Shown here: positions 1 through 5,443 of the stretch, piece by piece
How positions within the stretch are numbered: position 1 is the first letter of the stretch
How the letters are laid out: every line of letters begins with the position of its first letter
Source: CAZPLZ01 sp964587525
Lineage (GTDB): Bacteria; Oederibacteriota; CAKKQC01
Reading direction: 5' to 3'
DNA length: 13,592 nt
Assembly: GCA_964587525.1 (NCBI GenBank)
Contig: CAZPLZ010000093.1
Span: forward strand, 1-13,592
The notes under the pieces: model-generated
Database searches by the model: none
What the model was told of the DNA's origin: nothing
The model's input: only the letters and a program-made list of their open reading frames with translations
Translations under genes and position numbers: made by a program

Positions 1-1443
1 TCACGCGGCTACTGCAAACACCTCACCCTTTACCCAACAGGTGAGCCATTGCCTTATTCAAAGCTTTGCAGGAACCTGCAATGGATCGAGGCGTACGACA
101 TCGGAGGGACATGTGAGATTCTCCGCTCGTTGTGGCTGTACCCGGAGCGGCGGCCGTACGTTCAGACGTGGTTTAGCACCGGTGAAGCCAAAAATGACGC
201 GTGGTTCCTGTGGTATTACCTGTTGCACGGCAACCGCGGGGTGATTGCGTGGCCTGCACAGGGCGAGGACTCCTGGTTCCGTTACAAGGGGAACGATGTG
301 GCGCCGTTTATCCGGGAAAATGTGGAGACGATCCGGGAAGTCCAGGGTGAACTGTCACGGGCCATTCTGGACCCAGACGCGCGCTTCGACCCCGACCCCA
401 TTGCGGTGTTCTATTCGCACCCATCGGTCCAGGTAGGCTGGGTGATGGATGTGGTGACCCACGGCAGCTCGTGGCCCAACCGGTCGAGCGGGGTGGACAA
501 TTCTTGCCAGACGGCTGGAAAGAATCGTGTCGCATGGTTCAAGCTCCTCGAGGATTGTGGCTTTCAATACAACGTGATGAGCGGTGATCAAGTGGCGCAA
601 GGCGTGCTGGTGGAACAGGGTTATCGCGTGCTCATCCTGGACCGGACAGTGGCACTGTCGGATGCAGAGGCGTCAGCCATCCAGGTGTTCGTACGTGCGG
701 GCGGTACGGTGATCGCTGATTATTTGACAGGTCTGTTTGATGAGCATGGCGTCGGCCGTGCCAGAGGTGCGCTGGACGACCTGTTTGCCATCCATCGCGA
801 CGAGTCTGCCGGGTACTTGGATGGTCAGTCCATTACTGAGATTGACGGTGAGCTCTACGAGAAACCGTTCATAGAGCGTCTGAGCGCTTACGCAGATGCG
901 ATCCAGTATAAGGGAATCATCGTTTATGAACGCGGCACGCGCGCGATGGAGGCTGGCCAAGCGGTTGGGCACGCTGATGGTGCGGACGTAATCATCAAGC
1001 ACGAGACCGGCCGTGGCCGCACCGTGTTCTTGAATCTTACTCCCCTGGCCTACTACGACATGAATGAGCGGCTCTCCGAATTCGGTGAACGCTGGAGGGG
1101 GATCCTCACGGGGCTGCTGGCCGAAAGCGGACTCACACCTCGCGCCCAGGTTCTGTCGGCTGGCACGCCGGTGCCACTCACGGAGATAGTCTGGTGGCGC
1201 CGGGGTGATCGGCTCGTGATGGGGGTCGTCAAGAACCCTGCGCGGCAAGGGACGATCTCGGGAACGGGGACAATTCACGGGGTGACCGGAGAGCCGCTCG
1301 ATGTGGAGATTCGCTTCCGCCGGTCTGTGCATGACGTCAAGAACCTGCGCACCGGTCAGGCGCTTCCCGAGGGAGACGTCATCCGTACGCGCTGGAAGCC
1401 ATGGGAGGCGCTGTTGTTCGAGATGGCTGCTCCTGAAGATTGA
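1..1443 (+). CDS. GH42-type beta-galactosidase-like protein, 5' end outside the window
   Basis: The reading frame is open from base 1, so the gene begins upstream and only the C-terminal part (about 480 residues) is visible. The TTG at 49 is probably an internal codon. The first ~100 residues look like the end of a TIM barrel (motifs TWFSTGE, WYYLLHGNRGVIAW). Next comes a Rossmann-like segment starting IAVFYSHPS and containing YRVLILDRTVALSDAEA and FVRAGGTVIADY. This is the usual look of the GH42 trimerisation (glutamine-amidotransferase-like) domain. A short beta-rich C-terminal domain follows, ending EALLFEMAAPED. GH42 enzymes typically cleave beta-galactosides or related oligosaccharides. 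The substrate here is unknown, and the acid/base residue probably lies upstream of the window. The gene ends 13 bases before the promoter of the toxin-antitoxin operon. Family assignment is fairly good, specificity is not. Confidence 0.72.
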   Translation, partial: SRGYCKHLTLYPTGEPLPYSKLCRNLQWIEAYDIGGTCEILRSLWLYPERRPYVQTWFSTGEAKNDAWFLWYYLLHGNRGVIAWPAQGEDSWFRYKGNDVAPFIRENVETIREVQGELSRAILDPDARFDPDPIAVFYSHPSVQVGWVMDVVTHGSSWPNRSSGVDNSCQTAGKNRVAWFKLLEDCGFQYNVMSGDQVAQGVLVEQGYRVLILDRTVALSDAEASAIQVFVRAGGTVIADYLTGLFDEHGVGRARGALDDLFAIHRDESAGYLDGQSITEIDGELYEKPFIERLSAYADAIQYKGIIVYERGTRAMEAGQAVGHADGADVIIKHETGRGRTVFLNLTPLAYYDMNERLSEFGERWRGILTGLLAESGLTPRAQVLSAGTPVPLTEIVWWRRGDRLVMGVVKNPARQGTISGTGTIHGVTGEPLDVEIRFRRSVHDVKNLRTGQALPEGDVIRTRWKPWEALLFEMAAPED

Positions 1444-1456
1444 TCTTAAAAAAATA

Positions 1457-1485
1457 TTGACCATGGTCTATGACCATGGTATACT
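1457..1485 (+). promoter_or_regulatory. Sigma70-type promoter of the toxin-antitoxin operon
   Basis: TTGACC (1457-1462) and TATACT (1480-1485) are separated by exactly 17 bases, one mismatch each from the -35 and -10 consensus. The expected start of transcription is about 1492, very close to the antitoxin ribosome binding site (1491-1496) and start codon (1504). The mRNA leader would therefore be very short. Confidence 0.8.
1460..1480. promoter_or_regulatory. Inverted-repeat operator inside the TA promoter
   Basis: ACCATGGTC (1460-1468) and its perfect reverse complement GACCATGGT (1472-1480) flank a 3-base TAT spacer. Each arm also contains the self-complementary octamer ACCATGGT, so the site can be read as two palindromes 13 bases apart, centre to centre. 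It fills the spacer between -35 and -10 and touches both hexamers. Type II antitoxins such as Phd bind such sites to repress their own operon, so this is the likely operator. Binding itself is inferred. Confidence 0.75.
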
Positions 1486-1503
1486 CTCGGAGGAGGTAAA
1501 ACT

Positions 1504-1746
1504 GTGGAGAAGATGGCCATATCCAAGTTCAAGGCGCAATGCCTGGCGGTGCTTGAGCGGGTCCGCCAGGTCCGAAAGCCCATTCTGATCACCCGCTTCG
1601 GTGAGCCGGTGGCCGAGGTGGTGCCGCCATCCGCTTCCCCTCGGCCGCGGGAGTGGATGGGATCCCTTAAGGGAACAGGGAAGATTGTGGGGGACATCGT
1701 CCAGCCCGTGATTGTGGCTGGGGAGTGGGAGGCCCTAAGGTCCTGA
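1504..1746 (+). CDS. Phd/YefM-family antitoxin
   Basis: An 80-residue protein. The N-terminal half (residues ~4-42; MAISKFKA, LERVRQVRKPILITRFGEPVAEVVP) matches the Phd/YefM DNA-binding fold, in which a helix pair is followed by a beta-hairpin carrying the typical K-P-x-x-I-T-x-x-G-x-P-V-A-x-x-x-P pattern. The rest, with EWMGSLKGTGKIVGDIV, resembles the toxin-binding tail seen in antitoxins that pair with PIN toxins. The GTG start was chosen because AGGAGG (1491-1496) lies 7 bases upstream; an ATG at 1513 is less well placed. Its role would be to neutralise the downstream toxin by direct binding and, with the toxin, to repress the promoter through the 1460-1480 operator. The 3' end overlaps the toxin frame, so translation is probably coupled. 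Confidence 0.88.
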   Translation: MEKMAISKFKAQCLAVLERVRQVRKPILITRFGEPVAEVVPPSASPRPREWMGSLKGTGKIVGDIVQPVIVAGEWEALRS

Positions 1747-2138
1747 GGTTGCTGCTCGACACCCATGTCTGGGTCTGGAGTCTCCTCGAACCGGCCAATT
1801 TGTCCCGGAAGGCTGCGATGGCGCTGCGTGACCCGGGCAACGAACTTTGGCTGTCGCCCATCAGCCTGTGGGAGTTGTTGGTGATGGTGGGAAAAGGACG
1901 GATCCTGCTGCACCAAGATGCAGATGAGTGGATCGACATGGCCTTGGCGGGGGCTCCCATGAAAGAGGCGCCCCTGACGAACGAGATCGTCCGAGCTAGC
2001 CGGCGTATCGACCTTCCCCACCAGGATCCTGCCGACCGATTTATCGCGGCGACCGCCAAGGTCCTGGGCTTGACCCTCGTCACGGCCGACGAGCGGCTCC
2101 TTCACGCCAAGGATCTCAGTGTCCTGGCCGGCCGGTAG
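1725..2138 (+). CDS. vapC: PIN-domain ribonuclease toxin, VapC type
   Basis: A PIN-domain protein of 137 residues if translation starts at GTG 1725. The acidic metal-binding residues of the family are all visible: D12 in LLLDTH, E50 in SLWELL, D101 and D104 in HQDPADRFIAATA, and D122 in VTADERLL. These coordinate Mg or Mn for endonucleolytic RNA cleavage; VapC toxins usually cut tRNA or rRNA. Family members commonly begin (M)RLLLDTH, so the true start may be TTG 1749 (AAGG at 1737-1740 is 8 bases upstream) or CTG 1743. GTG 1725 would overlap the antitoxin by 22 bases. The toxin follows its antitoxin in the classical order and should be held inactive in the complex. No catalytic residue is missing, so the toxin looks functional. 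Confidence 0.9.
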   Translation: MGGPKVLRLLLDTHVWVWSLLEPANLSRKAAMALRDPGNELWLSPISLWELLVMVGKGRILLHQDADEWIDMALAGAPMKEAPLTNEIVRASRRIDLPHQDPADRFIAATAKVLGLTLVTADERLLHAKDLSVLAGR

Positions 2139-2153
2139 ATCTCTCTTAATTGA

Positions 2154-2582
2154 ATGAAAAGTTGCTTGGTGTGTGATCGCCTCAAGCTGTGGTCAGAAGG
2201 GAGCAACCCCTATTTCATCACGGAGTTTAAGAATTCCATATTCGTCGTTGGCGATAATCAATTTTACAAGGGATATTCGCTGCTCCTTTTGAAAAACCAT
2301 ATCCGTGAGCTTCATGAACTAAGCGATTCCCAGTATTCGGAACTTGCTCAAGAGCTGATGAGCGCCAGTAAGGCGATAGTAAAAACCTTTAATCCGTGGA
2401 AGATGAATCAATGTAGCCTGGGGAACACAGAAGAGCACGTGCATTGGCATATCTTGCCGCGCTACGAATCTGACCCCAACCGTCACTTTAATCCGTATAT
2501 CAATCGGGAAAAATTTAAGGATTATGTGATTAGCCATGATGAAGCCAGAAATATCGCTGCATCTATAAGGTATAATCTTTAA
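2154..2582 (+). CDS. HIT-family protein (histidine triad nucleotide hydrolase or transferase)
   Basis: A 142-residue soluble protein. The signature histidine triad is EHVHWHILPR with H95, H97 and H99, where the central histidine is normally the nucleophile that attacks the alpha-phosphate of a nucleotide substrate. An N-terminal C4-x-x-C7 pair (SCLVCDR) probably joins histidines in a structural zinc site, as in several Hint- and Fhit-like proteins. The segment YSLLLLKNHIRELHEL matches the conserved strand and helix before the triad. HIT proteins hydrolyse AMP-linked compounds or dinucleoside polyphosphates; the substrate here cannot be told. It starts 15 bases after the toxin stop without a clear Shine-Dalgarno sequence. 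By eye it is clearly more AT-rich than the genes upstream, which could mean a different origin. FmdB follows 21 bases downstream and may be co-transcribed. Confidence 0.9.
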   Translation: MKSCLVCDRLKLWSEGSNPYFITEFKNSIFVVGDNQFYKGYSLLLLKNHIRELHELSDSQYSELAQELMSASKAIVKTFNPWKMNQCSLGNTEEHVHWHILPRYESDPNRHFNPYINREKFKDYVISHDEARNIAASIRYNL

Positions 2583-2603
2583 GAACTAGGAGGGAATGCT
2601 GAC

Positions 2604-2837
2604 ATGCCAGTGTATGAGTACCGTTGCAAGACCTGTAAGGACACCGTAGAGATCTCGATGACGGTCAAGGAAAGAGCCGAACATAACGGTATCGCTTGTC
2701 CGGAATGTGGCGGGAAGGAACTCGTCCGCCTGTTTTCATCATTCGCCGTTGGATCCAGTCAGGCTGGCAGTGTCAAATCCTCGTATTCAAACGGGAACGG
2801 CGGATGTTGCGGCAGCGGGTCTTGCGGGTGCGCCTAG
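2604..2837 (+). CDS. FmdB-family zinc-ribbon protein
   Basis: A 77-residue protein starting MPVYEYRCKTC, the hallmark start of the FmdB/CxxC_CxxC regulatory zinc-ribbon family. Zinc ligands are C8-x-x-C11 and C32-x-x-C35 (CPEC), followed by the usual basic and hydrophobic GGKELVRLFSSF segment. The tail is rich in Ser and Gly and ends with four cysteines (GCCGSGSCGC), which is common in the family and may bind metal or be disordered. The name comes from a gene in a formamidase and amidase cluster; the molecular function is poorly known and is often guessed to be regulatory. A strong ribosome binding site, AGGAGGG (2588-2594), lies 9 bases before the ATG. The gene converges with the sigma factor gene, with a single base between their stop codons. 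Confidence 0.88.
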   Translation: MPVYEYRCKTCKDTVEISMTVKERAEHNGIACPECGGKELVRLFSSFAVGSSQAGSVKSSYSNGNGGCCGSGSCGCA

Positions 2838-2838
2838 T

Positions 2839-3390
2839 TTAGCGTTTCTTTGTTTCCAGAAAACGTTTTAGCATAAGTTTTGCCCGTCGCAGGTGGGTCT
2901 TGACGGTGTTGATGGGGATATTGAGGGTTGAGGATATCTGCTGGTAGGTGAATCCCTTCGCAAAGTAAAGCACCATGACGATTCGGTAGTGAGGGGGGAG
3001 TTTGTCAATTGCGGCCAGGGTCTTAGGGTTCAAGCGCTCCGGGGAAGGACCGGATTGGATCGAAAGCGATGGCTCGTCAGGCCTGGAGAGAGCTTCTTCA
3101 TCCAAGGGCAGATGGTCCCTTCGGAAACGTGAGAGCCAATTCATGCTCATGTTGTAGGTGATTCGGTACAGCCACACTGAGAATTTTGATTCACCGCGGT
3201 ACTGACGAAGTCCAAGGAAAACTTTAAGGAAGACTTCCTGGACGATATCTTGTGCGTCTTCCGAGCGCTCGACGAACCGCAACGCCCAGTGGAACACCAT
3301 GGAACGGTATTTTTGCAGGAGGCTGGCGAATGCGACCTCGTCTTTTTCCCGGCTCCGTTCGATGAGGCGGCGGTCCTCTTCGTCAGTCAC
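2839..3390 (-). CDS. ECF-type RNA polymerase sigma factor (sigma-70 family, RpoE-like)
   Basis: A 183-residue sigma factor with only the two core domains. Region 2 covers residues ~22-90 (LLQKYRSMVFHWALRFV, AQDIVQEVFLKVFLGLRQY, SVWLYRITYNMSMNWLSR), which binds core polymerase and the -10 element. A linker of ~35 residues with several prolines and acidic residues follows. Region 4 covers residues ~128-177 (LPPHYRIVMVLYFAKGFTYQQIS, then the helix-turn-helix NIPINTVKTHLRRAK), which reads the -35 element. The start is GTG (complement of 3388-3390). An in-frame stop lies two codons upstream and there is no clear Shine-Dalgarno sequence. No recognisable anti-sigma gene lies downstream on the same strand, because the convergent fmdB-like gene is there. 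Control may therefore come from elsewhere or from the divergent membrane protein. Target promoters are unknown. Confidence 0.93.
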   Translation of the reverse strand: MTDEEDRRLIERSREKDEVAFASLLQKYRSMVFHWALRFVERSEDAQDIVQEVFLKVFLGLRQYRGESKFSVWLYRITYNMSMNWLSRFRRDHLPLDEEALSRPDEPSLSIQSGPSPERLNPKTLAAIDKLPPHYRIVMVLYFAKGFTYQQISSTLNIPINTVKTHLRRAKLMLKRFLETKKR

Positions 3391-3462
3391 CAGTTAACTA
3401 TATATCAGCTTTGTTGAAGAAACAGGTGATTTTTTACGGGTTTATGGTGAGTGGCAGGAGTG

Positions 3463-3478
3463 AAACATTGTGATGTTT
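3463..3478. promoter_or_regulatory. Perfect 6-bp inverted repeat between divergent genes
   Basis: AAACAT (3463-3468) and ATGTTT (3473-3478) are perfect reverse complements separated by TGTG. They lie in the 131-base gap between the sigma factor gene (minus strand) and the small membrane protein (plus strand), where an operator would be expected. No convincing -35/-10 pair could be placed beside it, so a regulatory role is only a suggestion. Confidence 0.3.
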
Positions 3479-3505
3479 ATCTGTGTCATAGAGTGTGAAG
3501 GACCA

Positions 3506-3512
3506 GAGGAGG
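3506..3512 (+). promoter_or_regulatory. Ribosome binding site that fixes the start at 3522
   Basis: GAGGAGG ends 9 bases before ATG 3522 and lies inside the longer reading frame that could begin at GTG 3495. It therefore argues for the shorter protein. Confidence 0.75.
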
Positions 3513-3521
3513 CCTTTTGAC

Positions 3522-3806
3522 ATGACCGACAGAAACGATGTTGGGCGCTTTTCCGCGCGCCAGAAGATGATCCTTTATCTCACGACCCTTATTGTGCTGG
3601 CCGTTCTTTACCTCGCGCCGGATTTTTTGAGATTTGTGGCAGCCCTTCCGGAATACGGCTGGAAGGCCATCTTTTTATCGGTGGCTATTTTAGTCGGTGG
3701 CTCAATATTGGTGTCGGCATACGCCATATGGGAGGTGTTCCACACAGGGAGGTTGGCAATTAAGAGGGCGGTGGGCATTGGTGGCGATACCAAGAATAGA
3801 AAGTGA
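3522..3806 (+). CDS. Small two-helix membrane protein of unknown function
   Basis: A 94-residue protein that I do not recognise as a named family. A polar N-terminus of about 15 residues (MTDRNDVGRFSARQK) precedes a first hydrophobic helix at residues ~16-36 (LTTLIVLAVLYLA). A short loop containing LPEYGWK follows, then a second helix at ~50-70 (AIFLSVAILVGGSILVSAYAIW) and a basic tail (KRAVGIGGDTKNRK). The positive charge at both ends suggests that both termini are cytoplasmic. The ATG at 3522 was chosen over GTG 3495 because of the well-placed GAGGAGG. It is transcribed divergently from the ECF sigma factor. Sigma factors are often linked to membrane partners, so a connection is conceivable, but nothing in the protein resembles a known anti-sigma domain. 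Confidence 0.7.
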   Translation: MTDRNDVGRFSARQKMILYLTTLIVLAVLYLAPDFLRFVAALPEYGWKAIFLSVAILVGGSILVSAYAIWEVFHTGRLAIKRAVGIGGDTKNRK

Positions 3807-3846
3807 GTAGAGGTATAATCTGCGGGTGTGAGGCTGGTGATTGTGA

Positions 3847-4407
3847 TCATGGAAGTTTCTTGGCTATCCATTCCTCATTGAGGATGGCATAGAGAAACGA
3901 ATCCCGCCAGGCACCTTTTTCCCAGGCATCCTTTACATAGTGCGCCTCGCGCCGCATGCCAAGTTTTTCCATCACCCGTGCTGAAGCTACGTTGCGTGTA
4001 TCACAGGTGGCCCATATCCGGTGGAGGTTAAGTTCAGAAAATCCGAATTTCAGGATGGCGGCCACGGCCTCGGTCATGTATCCCTGCCTCCAATACTGCT
4101 GGGTCAGGACGTATCCTAGCCATCCTGATGTGCGAGGCTGTTGCACGAGGGTTATATCGCAACTACCAATAAGTGCATGATTTGCTTTGAGGGTGATCGC
4201 CAATTCATATACGTGGCGTGGTTGTTCTTTTTGACTCGAGAGACGTTTCTCGAGGTTTTCTCGAGTGTGGTCTAAGGTATTTGGCCCCCAGATCATGTAT
4301 TGCACAACCTCGTGATCTGAAGCCCAGGCGTGAATGTCATCTTCATCACCTTTTTGAAATTCCCTCAGTCGCAACCGAGGGGTTTCTAGCAGGACCGGAT
4401 AAGTCAT
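3847..4407 (-). CDS. GNAT-family N-acetyltransferase, RimJ/RimL type
   Basis: A 186-residue acetyltransferase. It opens with the typical LLETPRLRLREFQKGDEDDI strand-helix start of the RimJ/RimL-like (Acetyltransf_3) group. The acetyl-CoA pyrophosphate-binding motif A lies around residues 104-115 (YWRQGYMTEAV), after GWLGYVL. Motif B follows as LNLHRIWATCDTRNVASARVMEKLGMRREA, in which the N-x-x-S-x-x-V-x-E-K-L-G-M pattern is diagnostic. The C-terminus (AWRDSFLYAILNEEW) is also standard. Such enzymes transfer acetyl from acetyl-CoA to N-terminal or side-chain amines of ribosomal proteins, other proteins or small molecules; the substrate cannot be told here. The ATG start fits the family length, although no clear Shine-Dalgarno sequence is visible. 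It converges with the membrane-protein gene across a 40-base gap and diverges from the propeller gene. Confidence 0.92.
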   Translation of the reverse strand: MTYPVLLETPRLRLREFQKGDEDDIHAWASDHEVVQYMIWGPNTLDHTRENLEKRLSSQKEQPRHVYELAITLKANHALIGSCDITLVQQPRTSGWLGYVLTQQYWRQGYMTEAVAAILKFGFSELNLHRIWATCDTRNVASARVMEKLGMRREAHYVKDAWEKGAWRDSFLYAILNEEWIAKKLP

Positions 4408-4462
4408 GATGAGTATGTTATCTTAGGGATTCAAACATTTTATATCTACACCTTGGTTTTAA

Positions 4463-4469
4463 AAGGAGG
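4463..4469 (+). promoter_or_regulatory. Ribosome binding site that fixes the propeller gene start
   Basis: AAGGAGG ends 7 bases before GTG 4477. It excludes the longer alternative beginning at TTG 4453, because that frame would read through the site. Confidence 0.8.
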
Positions 4470-4476
4470 ATGCACG

Positions 4477-5439
4477 GTGAGTCAGGATTTAAAAACTGCC
4501 AAGTTTGAATGGGTCGATAACTGGGTTCGAATTCCCGATACTTCATCTGGACGTGAAAACGGGCGAACCCACGGCGTCTGTGTGACCAAGGGTGGGAATG
4601 TCATCGTGTTTCACCAGGCGCAGAACGGTCTGCTCACTTTTGACCCACAAGGCAAACTTGTCTCTGCGGTGGGTGGCGACCGCTGGCTTGGCGCTCATGG
4701 TCTTACCTTGATCGTCGAGAATGGTCAGGAATATCTGTGGCTGGCTGACCAGGACAGCACGGAGGTGGTGAAAACCACGCTCAAAGGCGAGGTGGTCAAG
4801 AGTCTTCCGCGCCCCGATCACCCCGCCTATCAGGGTGACCGTCCCCAGAAATACACCCCTACGTGGGCCGCTCAAAACCCCGCTAACGGTGACATCTGGA
4901 TCGCCGATGGGTACGGCGCCTCCCTCGTCCACCGTTACAACAAAGATGGCACCTACCGAAATACCATTGACGGCACTGAGGGCGCGGGACGCTTCAGCCA
5001 GCCACATGGCATTAATTTCACTGTACGGGAGGGCAGGTCGGAGCTCTTCATCACCGACCGCGCGAACCGCCGGATCGTGGTGTACGACGGTGAGGGACGC
5101 TTCCTCCGTCAAAGTGATATGACGCACAGCCCATGCTGTTTTGACTTCCTCAACGGCACCGTCGTCGTCCCTGAGTTGTTCACGGGCGTGAAGCTGCTTG
5201 ACATCGCCAGTTTACAGATCATCACCGAGGTCGGGGCCAGCGACTACGTGAAGCCGCGCACCGATGGCGGTTGGTGGCCGCCTGAGACCCCCAAGGGTTG
5301 GCCGAATCTAGCTAGCACTGAGCATGTGCGACCGAACTTTTTCAACAGCCCGCATGGCGGGTGTTTTGCGCCTAACGGCGACATCTATGTCGTCGAGTGG
5401 ATCATTGGCGGCCGGATCACCAAGCTGGCGAAGCGCTAG
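4477..5439 (+). CDS. NHL-type / six-bladed beta-propeller protein
   Basis: A 320-residue protein made of repeated blades. Recurring patterns of the type HG-(hydrophobic strand)-G-(D/N)-hydrophobic strand-(D/E)-x-x-x are visible: RTHGVCVTKGGNVIVFH, LGAHGLTL...YLWLADQD, NPANGDIWIADGYG, FSQPHGINF...ELFITDRANRR and NSPHGGCFAPNGDIYVVEW. RIVVYDGEGRFLR and VHRYNKDGTYRNT are typical NHL blade endings. A Cys pair (SPCCFDF) sits in a late blade. NHL and peptidylglycine-lyase-like propellers bind ligands, proteins or metals, and some have lyase or hydrolase activity; the role here is unknown. There is no signal peptide with the chosen GTG start. It is the first gene of a packed cluster, with the agarase-like gene starting 4 bases after its stop. 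It could bind or process a product of the downstream hydrolases. Confidence 0.82.
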   Translation: MSQDLKTAKFEWVDNWVRIPDTSSGRENGRTHGVCVTKGGNVIVFHQAQNGLLTFDPQGKLVSAVGGDRWLGAHGLTLIVENGQEYLWLADQDSTEVVKTTLKGEVVKSLPRPDHPAYQGDRPQKYTPTWAAQNPANGDIWIADGYGASLVHRYNKDGTYRNTIDGTEGAGRFSQPHGINFTVREGRSELFITDRANRRIVVYDGEGRFLRQSDMTHSPCCFDFLNGTVVVPELFTGVKLLDIASLQIITEVGASDYVKPRTDGGWWPPETPKGWPNLASTEHVRPNFFNSPHGGCFAPNGDIYVVEWIIGGRITKLAKR

Positions 5440-5443
5440 GACT

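Noticed and set aside
673..1464. 263-codon open frame on the minus strand
   Set aside because: It lies antisense to the GH42-like gene, shows no recognisable motif, and is the kind of long shadow expected opposite a GC-rich gene.
1446..2105. 219-codon minus-strand frame across the toxin-antitoxin operon
   Set aside because: Both strands are open here, but the plus strand has complete Phd and PIN motifs, a promoter and a ribosome binding site.
3399..3404. TATATA as a -10 element for a leaderless sigma-factor mRNA
   Set aside because: The spacing to the GTG at 3390 would suit a leaderless transcript, but no -35-like sequence occurs at 16-18 bases, and AT-rich hexamers are common.
3495..3521. 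Upstream GTG start for the small membrane protein
   Set aside because: The strong GAGGAGG site lies inside this extension and is correctly spaced for ATG 3522.
4235..4265. Three CTCGAG hexamers within 31 bases, two of them forming a 7-bp inverted repeat
   Set aside because: They fall inside the acetyltransferase coding region (the LEKRLSSQKE area) and are explained by codon choice. There is no promoter or gene end nearby for them to act on.
5324..5443. N-terminal extension of the agarase-like reading frame back to 5324
   Set aside because: It overlaps the end of the beta-propeller gene in another frame, and its residues are Ser/Arg/Ala-rich with no family resemblance. The recognisable protein starts after 5443.
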